Source: an uncultured Pseudomonadota bacterium | GTDB taxonomy: Bacteria; Myxococcota_A; UBA796; GCA-2862545 | NCBI GenBank assembly: GCA_913061235.1 | Contig: CAJXTB010000001.1 | Span: forward strand, 620,001 to 684,000 | DNA: 64,000 nucleotides | Direction of reading: 5' to 3' | Shown here: in pieces, positions 45,306 to 54,229 of the stretch | Numbering within the stretch: position 1 is the stretch's first letter | Layout of the letters: the number at the start of each line of letters is the position of its first letter | Position numbers and translations under genes: made by a program | Notes under the pieces: model-generated | Databases searched by the model: none | What the model was told of the DNA's origin: nothing | The model's input: only the letters and a program-made list of their open reading frames with translations

Positions 45306-47120
45306 ATGAGACCCGCACTGCTCAGCTCGCTCGTCCTCATCCTCGCTGCATGCGACGACTCCGGGCTGCACGCCCTCGACGCCCCAGCAGGCGGCCAGCG
45401 AGCGGCGGGCGACCCCACAGTGACCATCGACCGAAGCGCCCCTACCCGCGAAGATGCCGAAGAACTCGGTCTCGTTGCAACGGTAGACGCGGACACCGAG
45501 CCGGACTCTGACGCGGACACCGAAGCAGACACTGACCTCGATACCAGCCAACACGCCCCTGTCGACACCGACGGTGACGGACTGTGGGACGCCTTCGAGG
45601 TTCAGCAAGGCCTCAACCCAAACCTGCCCGACACAGATGGCGACGGCATTCACGACCTGTGGGACCTGTTGGGCTCCGAGTTCACCCTTCACAACAATGA
45701 CGACGACGGCTTCGCCTGGTTCGACCCCTCGCAAGCCACGTACCACTTCCTCCAATCGAACCTGGACATCTACAACATCCAGCAGCTCTTCGGCATCCAC
45801 CACAGAGCAACGGTCCCCGCACATGTGGTGGTGTTCGGCACCGACACCTGGGGTCCCTTGAAGATCGACTGCTACCCAAACCCCGGGAACAGCCCGTACT
45901 GTGCCACTCCCGTCGGGCCGCCCCCCTACGGTCTGCACTCATCCGTCTCGGCGTTTGCGAGTCTCAACACCACACGCGACACGCCCCAATTCCATTGGAG
46001 TGTGACCCGCATGGACTTCAGCCCTACGGGCCAGCCGACGACCTACACGTTGGACCATCAGACCTACCCTACCCAAACCGCTCCGCTAGGCGGGTCCCCT
46101 CAGCTGAACTGGGGTCCTGACCCAGACGCCGACGGCCTGACGAGCGCACAAGAAGACACCCTCGGTACCGACCCACTCGTCTGGGACACCGACCAAGACG
46201 GAGCTCCCGACGGCCTGGAAGTGTTGTACGGACAAGACCCATTGAACGCAGACTCCGACGGAGACGGTGTGGACGACATGACCGCCTACCTCACCCTGGG
46301 CCCGCAAGAACCAGACGTGGACACGGACACGGACACGGACACGGACTCGGACACAGACACAGACACAGACATAGACTCGGACACAGACACACCGTTCATT
46401 GCCCTTCCCGGCGTAGACACAGATGGAGACGGTCTGTGGGACGATGTTGAGGTCGCCCTTGGTTTCGACCCACAGCTGTACGACACCGACAACAACCACC
46501 TCAACGACGCGCTGCAGCACCTCGGGGCCACACGGTCACCCGCCGCCTACCCACTGGGTGAGTGGATGTGGGTGGACCACGATGGCTATCAAGAAGGCCG
46601 TCCCCAAGGCTGGACTAGGCCCGACATCTACGGCGCAAGAGGCCCCACAGACGACTCCGCTTTCGGCCTTTGGCTCCCCTCCTCCACCCACTGGCACGCG
46701 TGGGCTCCGATACCATACGGACTGACGAGTGAGGTTGATTCTGGCGCCGGTCACACCGGTGGCGGTCGGTACACTTCCTACAACTTCGTAGACAGTAGCA
46801 TCGGCCCGTACATCCGCATCGTCGCCGCCGACCGCGGATTCAGCAGCCCCGGAACCATCGTAGACAGCTCGGAGTCTTTTCTAGGGCATCTGTACTCCCT
46901 CGACAACGACCTCGTCGCCAACCCCGCCCTCGGCCCAGATGCCGATGGTGACGGCCTCTCAGCAACACGTGAAGCCACCCTCGGAACAGACCCGGCGCTG
47001 TGGGACACAGACGGAGACGGCCTACCCGACGGTATCGAGCTGCATCTCCAGCTCAACCCACTGCTCATCGACTCAGACAACGACGGCATGGACGACTACA
47101 CCCAGCTTGGAGACCGCTGA
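45306..47120 (+). CDS. TSP3-repeat lipoprotein with two stalk segments (604 residues)
   Basis: After the signal (MRPALLSSLVLILAACDDSG) it has a short DADTEPDSDAD stalk, an opening TSP3 pair, a domain A (GFAWFDPSQATYHFLQ...), and a closing TSP3 block (WGPDPDADGLTSAQEDTLGT). A second DTDTDTDSDTD stalk follows at about residues 338-363, then another TSP3 block and a different beta-rich domain with GEWMWVDHDGY, ending in TSP3 repeats. It appears to be two units joined. A small Cys lipoprotein gene converges on its 3' end 12 bp away. Confidence 0.78.
   Translation: MRPALLSSLVLILAACDDSGLHALDAPAGGQRAAGDPTVTIDRSAPTREDAEELGLVATVDADTEPDSDADTEADTDLDTSQHAPVDTDGDGLWDAFEVQQGLNPNLPDTDGDGIHDLWDLLGSEFTLHNNDDDGFAWFDPSQATYHFLQSNLDIYNIQQLFGIHHRATVPAHVVVFGTDTWGPLKIDCYPNPGNSPYCATPVGPPPYGLHSSVSAFASLNTTRDTPQFHWSVTRMDFSPTGQPTTYTLDHQTYPTQTAPLGGSPQLNWGPDPDADGLTSAQEDTLGTDPLVWDTDQDGAPDGLEVLYGQDPLNADSDGDGVDDMTAYLTLGPQEPDVDTDTDTDTDSDTDTDTDIDSDTDTPFIALPGVDTDGDGLWDDVEVALGFDPQLYDTDNNHLNDALQHLGATRSPAAYPLGEWMWVDHDGYQEGRPQGWTRPDIYGARGPTDDSAFGLWLPSSTHWHAWAPIPYGLTSEVDSGAGHTGGGRYTSYNFVDSSIGPYIRIVAADRGFSSPGTIVDSSESFLGHLYSLDNDLVANPALGPDADGDGLSATREATLGTDPALWDTDGDGLPDGIELHLQLNPLLIDSDNDGMDDYTQLGDR
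46314..46391 (+). repeat. Six-base GACACG/GACACA array encoding a second stalk
   Basis: About 13 hexamers of GACACG, GACTCG or GACACA type encode alternating Asp-Thr/Asp-Ser residues in the middle of the lipoprotein. The array is in frame, so slippage would only change linker length. Confidence 0.85.
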
Positions 47121-47132
47121 CCAGCAGCCCCG

Positions 47133-47462
47133 TCACCGCGCCTCTTCCTCTTCCGGCACGGTCCAGGTGACCGCACATGTCTGTGCTTCACAGGTTGGGA
47201 ACGGCGAGATGCCCATATCGAAACACCCCGGCAAGATGACCGCGCCACAGCTGTGGGCTCGCGTGTAGCGAGCTTGGTCATCAAAGAACTCGGCAGCAGC
47301 ATCCACGGTCAGCGCCGCCCACCCAGAACAGCGGCCACAGTAGCCCTGGTCAATCACGACCTCGCAGTCCTCTGCAACCTCGCAGTCCGCTGCGTAGTCG
47401 GCAACGAGTGGCTCCGTCGCACACCCGGTCAACACCGCCAACATCAACACAATTCGCCGCAT
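47133..47462 (-). CDS. Small Cys lipoprotein, copy 1
   Basis: The 109-residue product has a lipoprotein signal (MRRIVLMLAVLTGCATEP) and eight further Cys in a compact pattern (DCEVAEDCEVVIDQGYCGRC, then HSCG, GCFD, TCEAQTCAV). I chose the ATG at 47462, seven bases after GGAGG. It is a paralogue of the gene at 52855-53154, and both converge on the end of a TSP3-repeat lipoprotein gene. A disulfide-rich partner or capping protein for the neighbour is a guess. Confidence 0.68.
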   Translation of the reverse strand: MRRIVLMLAVLTGCATEPLVADYAADCEVAEDCEVVIDQGYCGRCSGWAALTVDAAAEFFDDQARYTRAHSCGAVILPGCFDMGISPFPTCEAQTCAVTWTVPEEEEAR

Positions 47463-47573
47463 GGACATGCCTCCGTGACGTCCATTGTAGCGCCATCCTA
47501 GGCTACACGCCGCTCAAGTTGAAGCATTCAACTCGGTGACGACACTACACCCTCCCCACGGTATGGATTCGTC

Positions 47574-50078
47574 ATGAGATTCAGTCGCATCACCCCCATT
47601 CTCCTCCTGCTCGCAGCGTGCGATGACAATGGCGAGGGCCCGAGCGACACCAACGTCGACCCACTGCCCCCCATCATCAACCGTCCCCTTCCCGAGTTCG
47701 GCACACTGACCATTGGCAGCGATGTACGCATTCTACCGCCCGATGCCCGTCCGTTCCCCGGCATAGACACCGACGGCGACGGCCTGTACGACGCCTTCGA
47801 GCTTGAACAAGGCCTTGACCCGCTCAACCCCGACACAGACGGCGACGGCATCCACGACCACTGGGACCTGCTGGGCTCCGAGCACGCACTGCAGACCCAG
47901 ACGGATGACGGCTTTGCCTGGTTCGACCCCTCCGCAACCGAGCTACTCCCTCCTGATATTGCCGCCTCAACCGTCTACAATCCGCCAATCTCGGGCATCC
48001 ACATTCAGCGAACCGAGCCGAGCCACGTCGTCCTGTTTGGCATCAGCCAGTACCGTCCCCTTCACGCCCCATGCATTGCACCGCCCAACGCACCTGCGTC
48101 ATGCAGTGCACGCTACACAGGCAATGAAATGTCCAACCCGACCAGCGTCCGCTTGGATGTTGAGGCCAGCCCTTACGGCCAGCAGTTGATGTGGGAGATG
48201 ACCACCAATGTGCGCATAGGCAGTATGTCTCCCGACTGGATCTACGAAGACGACCGCGTGTTCCAGCCGCAGACAGCCCCCATCCTAGGCGTTCCCGCGC
48301 GCAATTGGGGCCCCGACCCAGACGGAGACGGTCTCAATGCGTTCGGCGAGTTCTTCTACGGGACCGACCCCCTGCTGTGGGACACCGACGGAGACGGCGT
48401 TCCAGACCGCACTGAGATCTGGCAGCGAAAGAACCCACTGCTCGCAGACACAGACGAAGACGGCATCTTGGACATGGACGAGCACCTAGCGGACACCAAC
48501 GCATCCGACGGCGACCCCGACTACGACACGCTGTTGCTCGCCGAAGAGCAGCGCCTCGGCACCAACCCCGACCGCGCGGACACCGACAACGACCGCTTGC
48601 CCGACAACCTCGAGGCACTGCACAACACAGATCCCCTCGACTACGACAGCAACGACGATGGCGTAAGAGACGGCCAGTGGCTTCTGCAAGCGCCGCTGCC
48701 CCTCGACCTAGACCCTGAGTGGCAGTCGTTCAGCCTCGTCGCGTCTCCGGCTGAGCAGTACCGATTCCTAAATGTGGTTGTGGCCGATACCCCCGCTGGC
48801 ATTCGCGCATTCCTGTACGGCATCGACTACTTCGGTAACAATGGGTCCCAACTGCACCATACCCAGCTCGAGTGCGTCGCACACAACAACATCTTGCTGT
48901 GCCAGGACTTCAATGCGCACAGCAACAACTCGCGGGTCTCACAGAGCATCCGAATCATCCGAACCGCGACCGGTTTCGACGTTCTCGACAACTCCGGCAT
49001 CGGCAATGTTGCCTTCGCTCCTGACCTGTGTCCCACGAGCGGCATGGCGCCCAATGACGCAGACGGCGACCGACTGACAGACGCCGAAGAAGCCATGCTT
49101 GGAACCAGCCCGACCTGTGCGGACACAGACGGCGACGGCCTCACCGACTTTGTCGAGTCGCATCACTTCACCGACCCACTCGTCGCGGACACCGACCAAG
49201 ACGGCCTGTCCGACTTCATCGAAGACATCGTCATCTACGGCTACCCTGGCGCAACCACCAACGACGCTGATGGGGACGGCATCTTAGACGGTCAAGACGA
49301 CGCCGACGACGATGGACTCTCCAACCTCGAAGAGCTCGCCCTCGGCACGCGTATCGACCGCCCCGACACCGACCGAGACGGCTTGCTCGACGGAGCCGAG
49401 ATGGCGCTTGGACTCAGCCCCTTCCTTGTAGATACAGACGGCGACGGCTTCGCAGACTCCGTCGACAGTTGGCAGGCCCCGCTCCCACTGCCCGCACCGG
49501 GCATCTACCCATTCCTCGCTCACCAATACGCCGCCCGTTCCTCCGTCAACGTGTCCGTCCTAGAGGTCTTCCAGCCCGTCCATACCGAAGGTTTCGGCTA
49601 CCTCTTCCAAGTCACCAACAACGGCGTGACCGCCTTCCCACTCACCGAAGACAGCACCCCGTGGCCCTGCGAACCGGTCGACTCGGACTGGCTGTGCTCG
49701 GCAAACAACCCCGAAAACGTTGACCTACGCCTGCGCTTCACCGCGTCCGGCCTGGTCCTAGGACAGCGCTACACCCAGCCTGTCTTCGACATGCGCAGTC
49801 GAACGACCAACGTCCAAGCACACTCGTTTCCCGTCCCACTCTTCGGCGGCTGTCCCAACCCCAACAGTCCGTATGAAGACTACGACGGCGTAGACCGAGC
49901 CGCCGAGCAAGATGCAGGCACCCGCAGAGACTGCGCAGACACAGACGGCGACGGACTGCCAGACGGATTCGAGCTGGCCGACTGGAGCCCGTTCGACCCC
50001 CTACAAGCCGACACAAGCGGCAACGGGACGTCGGACGCCGAAGCCTTCATCCTCGCCGCAGAGAGTCGCCAAGAATGA
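47574..50078 (+). CDS. TSP3-repeat lipoprotein, two-domain member (834 residues)
   Basis: Signal MRFSRITPILLLLAACDDNG is followed by a Pro-rich linker, the opening TSP3 pair, domain A (GFAWFDPSATELLPPD..., with ISGIHIQRTEPSHVVLFG), a long run of TSP3 repeats, domain B with its Cys pair (LECVAHNNILLC) and a second domain-B-like segment at about 640-760 (WPCEPVDSDWLC), ending in more TSP3 repeats. It is the fullest example of the A/B architecture on this strand and lacks a DT stalk. Confidence 0.8.
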   Translation: MRFSRITPILLLLAACDDNGEGPSDTNVDPLPPIINRPLPEFGTLTIGSDVRILPPDARPFPGIDTDGDGLYDAFELEQGLDPLNPDTDGDGIHDHWDLLGSEHALQTQTDDGFAWFDPSATELLPPDIAASTVYNPPISGIHIQRTEPSHVVLFGISQYRPLHAPCIAPPNAPASCSARYTGNEMSNPTSVRLDVEASPYGQQLMWEMTTNVRIGSMSPDWIYEDDRVFQPQTAPILGVPARNWGPDPDGDGLNAFGEFFYGTDPLLWDTDGDGVPDRTEIWQRKNPLLADTDEDGILDMDEHLADTNASDGDPDYDTLLLAEEQRLGTNPDRADTDNDRLPDNLEALHNTDPLDYDSNDDGVRDGQWLLQAPLPLDLDPEWQSFSLVASPAEQYRFLNVVVADTPAGIRAFLYGIDYFGNNGSQLHHTQLECVAHNNILLCQDFNAHSNNSRVSQSIRIIRTATGFDVLDNSGIGNVAFAPDLCPTSGMAPNDADGDRLTDAEEAMLGTSPTCADTDGDGLTDFVESHHFTDPLVADTDQDGLSDFIEDIVIYGYPGATTNDADGDGILDGQDDADDDGLSNLEELALGTRIDRPDTDRDGLLDGAEMALGLSPFLVDTDGDGFADSVDSWQAPLPLPAPGIYPFLAHQYAARSSVNVSVLEVFQPVHTEGFGYLFQVTNNGVTAFPLTEDSTPWPCEPVDSDWLCSANNPENVDLRLRFTASGLVLGQRYTQPVFDMRSRTTNVQAHSFPVPLFGGCPNPNSPYEDYDGVDRAAEQDAGTRRDCADTDGDGLPDGFELADWSPFDPLQADTSGNGTSDAEAFILAAESRQE

Positions 50079-50150
50079 CTCTGCTTCTCCCAGAAAGAGT
50101 TGGCGACGGAACAGAGACCAGAGAACAACTGTGAGCCGGAGTCATCCCCC

Positions 50151-51311
50151 ATGAAACTGTTCAACCTGCCCTTCTCAGTGTTGTGCAGCCTCGTGCTCAC
50201 CTGCGCCTGCACGTCGGACACAGACACGTCCGACACAGAGACGGACACAGCACAACCATCCGACACAGCGGACCCGGACTCGGACACGGACACGGACACG
50301 GACACGGACACGGACACAGAGTTCGACTCGGACACAGAGTTCGACTCGGACACAGCGTTCGACTCGGACACAGAGTTCGACTCGGACACAGAGTTCGACT
50401 CGGACACAGAGTTCGACACAGACATCTACGATGGTCCATTCATCGACAGCGACTACGACGGCCTGTGGGACCATATTGAGACGCGACTAGGCCTCAATAC
50501 TGGCTTGAGGGACACCGATGGCGACGGGATCACCGACCTGTGGGACCTACTCGGCGCATCTCTTGCGATTCAGAGCACGACGGCAACCGGTTTCGGATGG
50601 TTCGACCTGTTCCATCCAGGCTTCAACTGGCCAACCCCACCGCTATCGTCGCCGCTCAGAGCCCCCCTGTTCGGCGTCCATATGAACGCTTCGCCACGTG
50701 GCAGCCTAGTGGCATTCGGGACTGACACCGGCGCGCCGATGCTCGTCGAAGGGCCGGTCACGGTCGAGCCTGCTTTGTGGCAAAACACCTTGACCATGGA
50801 CGTCACCGGCGTGTGGGGAGACACCCGCGAACTGGAACTGCGGGTCAGTAGGCGACGCGATCAACCCGGCTTTGTTGTGGAGTGGGAACTCTTTGTGATT
50901 CGCCCAACATCAGACAGCGGCCAGACCTACTCTCGTCTCAATCGCCAAGTTCACGTCCCCTACACTCCACCGACCGGCAATCCCCCCTCCGAGACTCTCG
51001 GCCCCGACTCAGACGCCGACTACCTATTGGACGTTGACGAAGCCCTACACGGCACCGACCCCTTCGTCTGGGACACCGACTCCGACGGCCTTCCGGACGG
51101 ACTCGAGGTCTTCTACGGACACGACCCGCTCAGCAACGACACCGATGGTGACGGCATCTTAGACATGGACGAGTACCTAGCCGGCACCTCCGACATCATG
51201 GAAGGCGGTCGGTGCCCCACCAACATCTGCTCCTGCCCCTCGTCCTACTCGTCGCCTGCGACCCCTCCCTGTCGCAAGACCCGTCATCCAACAGCACCTT
51301 ACGCGTTGTAA
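50151..51311 (+). CDS. TSP3-repeat lipoprotein with aberrant C-terminus (386 residues)
   Basis: Signal MKLFNLPFSVLCSLVLTCAC leads into a long Asp/Ser/Thr stalk, an opening TSP3 pair (DSDYDGLWDHIETRLGLN), a diverged domain A and a closing TSP3 block to DGILDMDEYLAGTSD. The last 40 or so residues (EGGRCPTNICSCPSSYSSP...) do not fit the family and are read out of frame through the signal peptide of the next gene, with a 100-bp overlap. The original end was probably near 51200, so the 3' end seems to have been lost by deletion or recombination. Confidence 0.7.
   Translation: MKLFNLPFSVLCSLVLTCACTSDTDTSDTETDTAQPSDTADPDSDTDTDTDTDTDTEFDSDTEFDSDTAFDSDTEFDSDTEFDSDTEFDTDIYDGPFIDSDYDGLWDHIETRLGLNTGLRDTDGDGITDLWDLLGASLAIQSTTATGFGWFDLFHPGFNWPTPPLSSPLRAPLFGVHMNASPRGSLVAFGTDTGAPMLVEGPVTVEPALWQNTLTMDVTGVWGDTRELELRVSRRRDQPGFVVEWELFVIRPTSDSGQTYSRLNRQVHVPYTPPTGNPPSETLGPDSDADYLLDVDEALHGTDPFVWDTDSDGLPDGLEVFYGHDPLSNDTDGDGILDMDEYLAGTSDIMEGGRCPTNICSCPSSYSSPATPPCRKTRHPTAPYAL
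50275..50420 (+). repeat. Hexamer and 18-bp tandem repeats encoding the stalk
   Basis: A GACACG hexamer run (to about 50320) passes into five copies of the 18-bp unit GAGTTCGACTCGGACACA (about 50319-50420), encoding EFDSDT units. Near identity of the copies points to recent expansion; every unit keeps the frame. Confidence 0.9.
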
Positions 51312-52858
51312 GCGACCCCGAAACGCCAACCACCATCGACCGAACCGCTCCCTCCGTTGACTCATTCGGCCCAGGCCTCATCCGCCCCTCCGGCATCCTC
51401 CCAGAGTCCGCCCGCACCGTTCCTGGCACCGACACAGACGGCGACGGCCTGTACGACGCTTTTGAGCTCGACCACGGTCTAGACCCGCTCAACCCGGACA
51501 CAGACGGCGACGGCATCCACGACCACTGGGATCTGCTCGGCTCAGAACACACCTTGCAAGACCCTACAAATACCGGTGGATTCGCTTGGTTCGACCCGTC
51601 CGTCACCACCTTCGAAGCCCCTGACCGACCCGATGCCGAACAATCCAACGCGCCCCTCACCGGCCTGCACCTTCAGACGGTTGGCGAGCGCAGCCTCGTG
51701 GTGTTCGGACCGACGACCCGTCGCCCGGTCCACTCCACCTGCACGCCACTGGCCTACGGACCACCGCTGTGCGGGCACCTCGACAGCCGGCTAGAATGGG
51801 GCATCCTTGCCCACGCAGAACTTCGCTTTGAACAGGGCCCGTTCGGCTTTGAGACCGTGTGGGAGCTACAGCTGCACGACGGCACGTACATCCGTCAAGA
51901 CCACCAACGGCACCAACCGCAGACCGCCCCAACAGGCACCGTGCCCCGACCTCACTGGGGCCCCGACCCAGACGCCGACGGCCTGTCCGCCGAAGAAGAG
52001 TTTCTGCTCGGCACAGACCCGTTGCTGTGGGACTCCGACAATGACGGCATTCCCGACGGCATTGAGCACTTCTACGGACAAGACCCACTCGACGAAGACA
52101 CAGACAATGACGGCCTCTTAGACACACTGGAGTACCTGGCCAACACCGACCCCGCAGACAACGACCGCGACCGCGACACCTTGTCAGATACCGAAGAAGA
52201 GCGCCTTGGAACATCGCCCAACGCCTCTGACACCGACCGAGACGGCCTCGACGACAACTTGGAGCTCATTCACGGCACCAACCCGCTGGACTGGGACACC
52301 AACAACGACAGTATTCCAGACGGGCAGTGGTTGTTCCGTCGGCCCCAAACGTGGGTGCTCACCGAAGCCTGGAGCACCTTCAGCCACTATGCACCGGTCG
52401 TCGGCCACGAACATGGCTGGCACGTACTGATTCGCGACACCCCGGCGGGCCCTCAAGGCGCATTTATCGATGACCGCTATGCGAGCCTCACCCCCCTTGT
52501 CTGCACCACCCGCAACAAGGTCATCACGTGCCAGCCAGACGTACCGGGCTCGCCTAGTGCTGGCTCAATCATGCGACTGGTTCGGACGCCGACCGGAGTA
52601 GACCTTCTGTTCGGGTACTGGTCGTGGCCACTCTCCCTCCCTGAAAACGTCTGCCCACAAGTGAACGGCCCCATTGATGACACTGACAACGACGGCCTCA
52701 GCAACACCGAAGAGTCGCTCCTAGGCACCGACCCAAGGTGTGCAGACTCAGATGACGACGGGCTGAACGACTCGACCGAGCTTGTCTTCCAGACCGACCC
52801 GCTCAATGCCGACACAAACAACGACGGCACCACCGACCTCGACGCACTCCTTCCCTAG
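51212..52858 (+). CDS. TSP3-repeat lipoprotein, two-domain member (548 residues)
   Basis: From GTG 51212 the product has a lipoprotein signal (MPHQHLLLPLVLLVACDPS), linker, opening TSP3 pair (TDTDGDGLYDAFELDHGLDP), domain A (GFAWFDPSVTTFEAPD...), a TSP3 run and domain B with the Cys pair LVCTTRNKVITC, then TSP3 repeats to the end. The start lies inside the previous gene's frame, 100 bp before its stop. A small Cys lipoprotein gene converges on its end with a four-base overlap. Confidence 0.78.
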   Translation: MPHQHLLLPLVLLVACDPSLSQDPSSNSTLRVVSDPETPTTIDRTAPSVDSFGPGLIRPSGILPESARTVPGTDTDGDGLYDAFELDHGLDPLNPDTDGDGIHDHWDLLGSEHTLQDPTNTGGFAWFDPSVTTFEAPDRPDAEQSNAPLTGLHLQTVGERSLVVFGPTTRRPVHSTCTPLAYGPPLCGHLDSRLEWGILAHAELRFEQGPFGFETVWELQLHDGTYIRQDHQRHQPQTAPTGTVPRPHWGPDPDADGLSAEEEFLLGTDPLLWDSDNDGIPDGIEHFYGQDPLDEDTDNDGLLDTLEYLANTDPADNDRDRDTLSDTEEERLGTSPNASDTDRDGLDDNLELIHGTNPLDWDTNNDSIPDGQWLFRRPQTWVLTEAWSTFSHYAPVVGHEHGWHVLIRDTPAGPQGAFIDDRYASLTPLVCTTRNKVITCQPDVPGSPSAGSIMRLVRTPTGVDLLFGYWSWPLSLPENVCPQVNGPIDDTDNDGLSNTEESLLGTDPRCADSDDDGLNDSTELVFQTDPLNADTNNDGTTDLDALLP

Positions 52859-53154
52859 AGAACAACACACACACCCGCATCACAACTCACATCTGGCGGT
52901 GTCTCAGGGAGTGGGCAGTACAGCAAGATAGTCAGCCGGCACTCATGATTTTCGAAGTACCGTTCCTGGTCGTCAACGAACGCCTCCGCACCGTCCTCGG
53001 ACAGCGCCGACCACCATGAACACTGGCCGCAAGCGCCTTCGTCAACCACCGCCACACAGTCCCCGGCGACCTCGCACGTCCCCTCGTAGTCCACGACCTC
53101 GGGTTCTCTGGCACATGCCGCCAGCAACATCAGACTCGGGAAACCTAGTCGCAT
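52855..53154 (-). CDS. Small Cys lipoprotein, copy 2
   Basis: The 99-residue product has a lipoprotein signal (MRLGFPSLMLLAACAREP) and the same Cys layout as the gene at 47133-47462: TCEVAGDCVAVVDEGACGQC, HECRLT, CDAGVCVVL. Shared words such as VDYEGTCEVAGDC/VADYAADCEVAEDC and FVDDQERY/FFDDQARY show that the two are paralogues. I chose ATG 53154 after GGAGAG. Its position opposite the end of a TSP3-repeat gene repeats the arrangement of copy 1. Confidence 0.68.
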   Translation of the reverse strand: MRLGFPSLMLLAACAREPEVVDYEGTCEVAGDCVAVVDEGACGQCSWWSALSEDGAEAFVDDQERYFENHECRLTILLYCPLPETPPDVSCDAGVCVVL

Positions 53155-53203
53155 GGCACTCTCCTCTCCAGTCATAGTGCCACGGCTTCAGGGCTTCAAC
53201 GCC

Positions 53204-53253
53204 AAAAAAACATGTCAGGTTGATGCCTCCCTGAGGACCTCAACCTGACACGT
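53204..53253 (-). terminator. Rho-independent terminator of the SPFH gene
   Basis: Arms ACATGTCAGGTTGA (53210-53223) and TCAACCTGACACGT (53240-53253) pair at 13 of 14 positions with a small inner hairpin, and on the minus strand the stem is followed by seven Ts (53210-53204). It lies 16 bp after the SPFH stop. Confidence 0.85.
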
Positions 53254-53268
53254 GAAAAGACAGAGATG

Positions 53269-54039
53269 TCACTCAGTCAGCGGGTCAATCAAGAACGGCA
53301 GCTGACCATCCGTAATGATGACCTTCGCGTTCGGGCTCTCGGACAGCTGCTGAAACGCTTCGATGCTTCGCAGCGCTAGAATCTCGTCCGACAGGCCCTC
53401 GGCCAAGATGCGCTGAGAGTCGCGAACACCCGCCGCTTCAATACGGCGACGCTCCGCTTCCAGCTCCTCACGCTGCAGCACAAACTCCATACGCTGCGCC
53501 TGCTGTTCCGCTTCCAGCTTGTCCTCAACCGCCATGTACAAGCCTGGAGGCAGTGAAATGGACTTGAGCAGCACGCTCTCCACAATGATGCCGCGCCCTT
53601 CCAGCTGCTCGGTCATGCGGTCGAGAATGGCCTGTTCAATGGCCGAGCGCTCACCAGAGTGCATGTCCTTTGCCACATACCGGGCGCTCATGTCGGCAGC
53701 AGCCGAGCGAAACACTGGAATCACTATCGACCGCTCATATTCAACCCCCACGGTCTCAATCAGGTTGGGCACCTGGCTCGGCTCAAGCCGGTACAGAATA
53801 CTCACGTCAGCGCGAACATTCAGGCCCTCGCGCGATGGTAGGTCCAACGTAATCTCCACATTCCGCGTGCGAACCGGGACCCGAATGTAGCGAGTACCGA
53901 ACGGGCTGTACACCGCGAGCCCTGGACCTCGACTGTTCTCGGTCATCTTTCCGAACTGTGTCCGCACACCCACTTCGCCCGGGCGAATGGTGGTTGCACA
54001 GGCGGTCGTTAGCAGTGTCAGCAGTAGAAACAGTCGCAT
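53269..54039 (-). CDS. SPFH/prohibitin-family lipoprotein
   Basis: The 256-residue protein has the prohibitin/SPFH domain (GEVGVRTQFGKMTENSRGPG, IRVPVRTRNVEITLDLPSRE, LNVRADVSILYRLEP) and then the usual Glu/Arg coiled coil (KLEAEQQAQRMEFVLQREEL). Most family members use an N-terminal membrane helix; here the N-terminus is a lipoprotein signal (MRLFLLLTLLTTACATTI), so it would be lipid-anchored facing the periplasm. SPFH proteins form rings that organise membranes or control proteases. A strong terminator follows. Confidence 0.82.
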   Translation of the reverse strand: MRLFLLLTLLTTACATTIRPGEVGVRTQFGKMTENSRGPGLAVYSPFGTRYIRVPVRTRNVEITLDLPSREGLNVRADVSILYRLEPSQVPNLIETVGVEYERSIVIPVFRSAAADMSARYVAKDMHSGERSAIEQAILDRMTEQLEGRGIIVESVLLKSISLPPGLYMAVEDKLEAEQQAQRMEFVLQREELEAERRRIEAAGVRDSQRILAEGLSDEILALRSIEAFQQLSESPNAKVIITDGQLPFLIDPLTE

Positions 54040-54086
54040 GCTACCTCCAGCGAGCCGGTCAGCTCATAAACTACCGCTATCTTTAT

Positions 54087-54104
54087 CACGACAATTCTGT
54101 CGTG
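54087..54104. promoter_or_regulatory. Palindromic operator-like site CACGACA-N4-TGTCGTG
   Basis: A perfect 7-bp inverted repeat (54087-54093 and 54098-54104) lies in the 190-bp divergent promoter region, 48 bp upstream of the SPFH start and 126 bp upstream of the other gene, in an AT-richer patch. It could bind a dimeric regulator or fold as a short leader hairpin. Confidence 0.42.
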
Positions 54105-54229
54105 TAATGATCCGTCTTCTGTCGCTGCAGGGGCCATGAGCTCAGCCAGTGCAAGAAAAACAAGGAGGGGTGTGTAAGGCCCCTCATGCCTCTGCGTTGT
54201 CCCGGCACCTTCCCACCGGAGACTCACCA

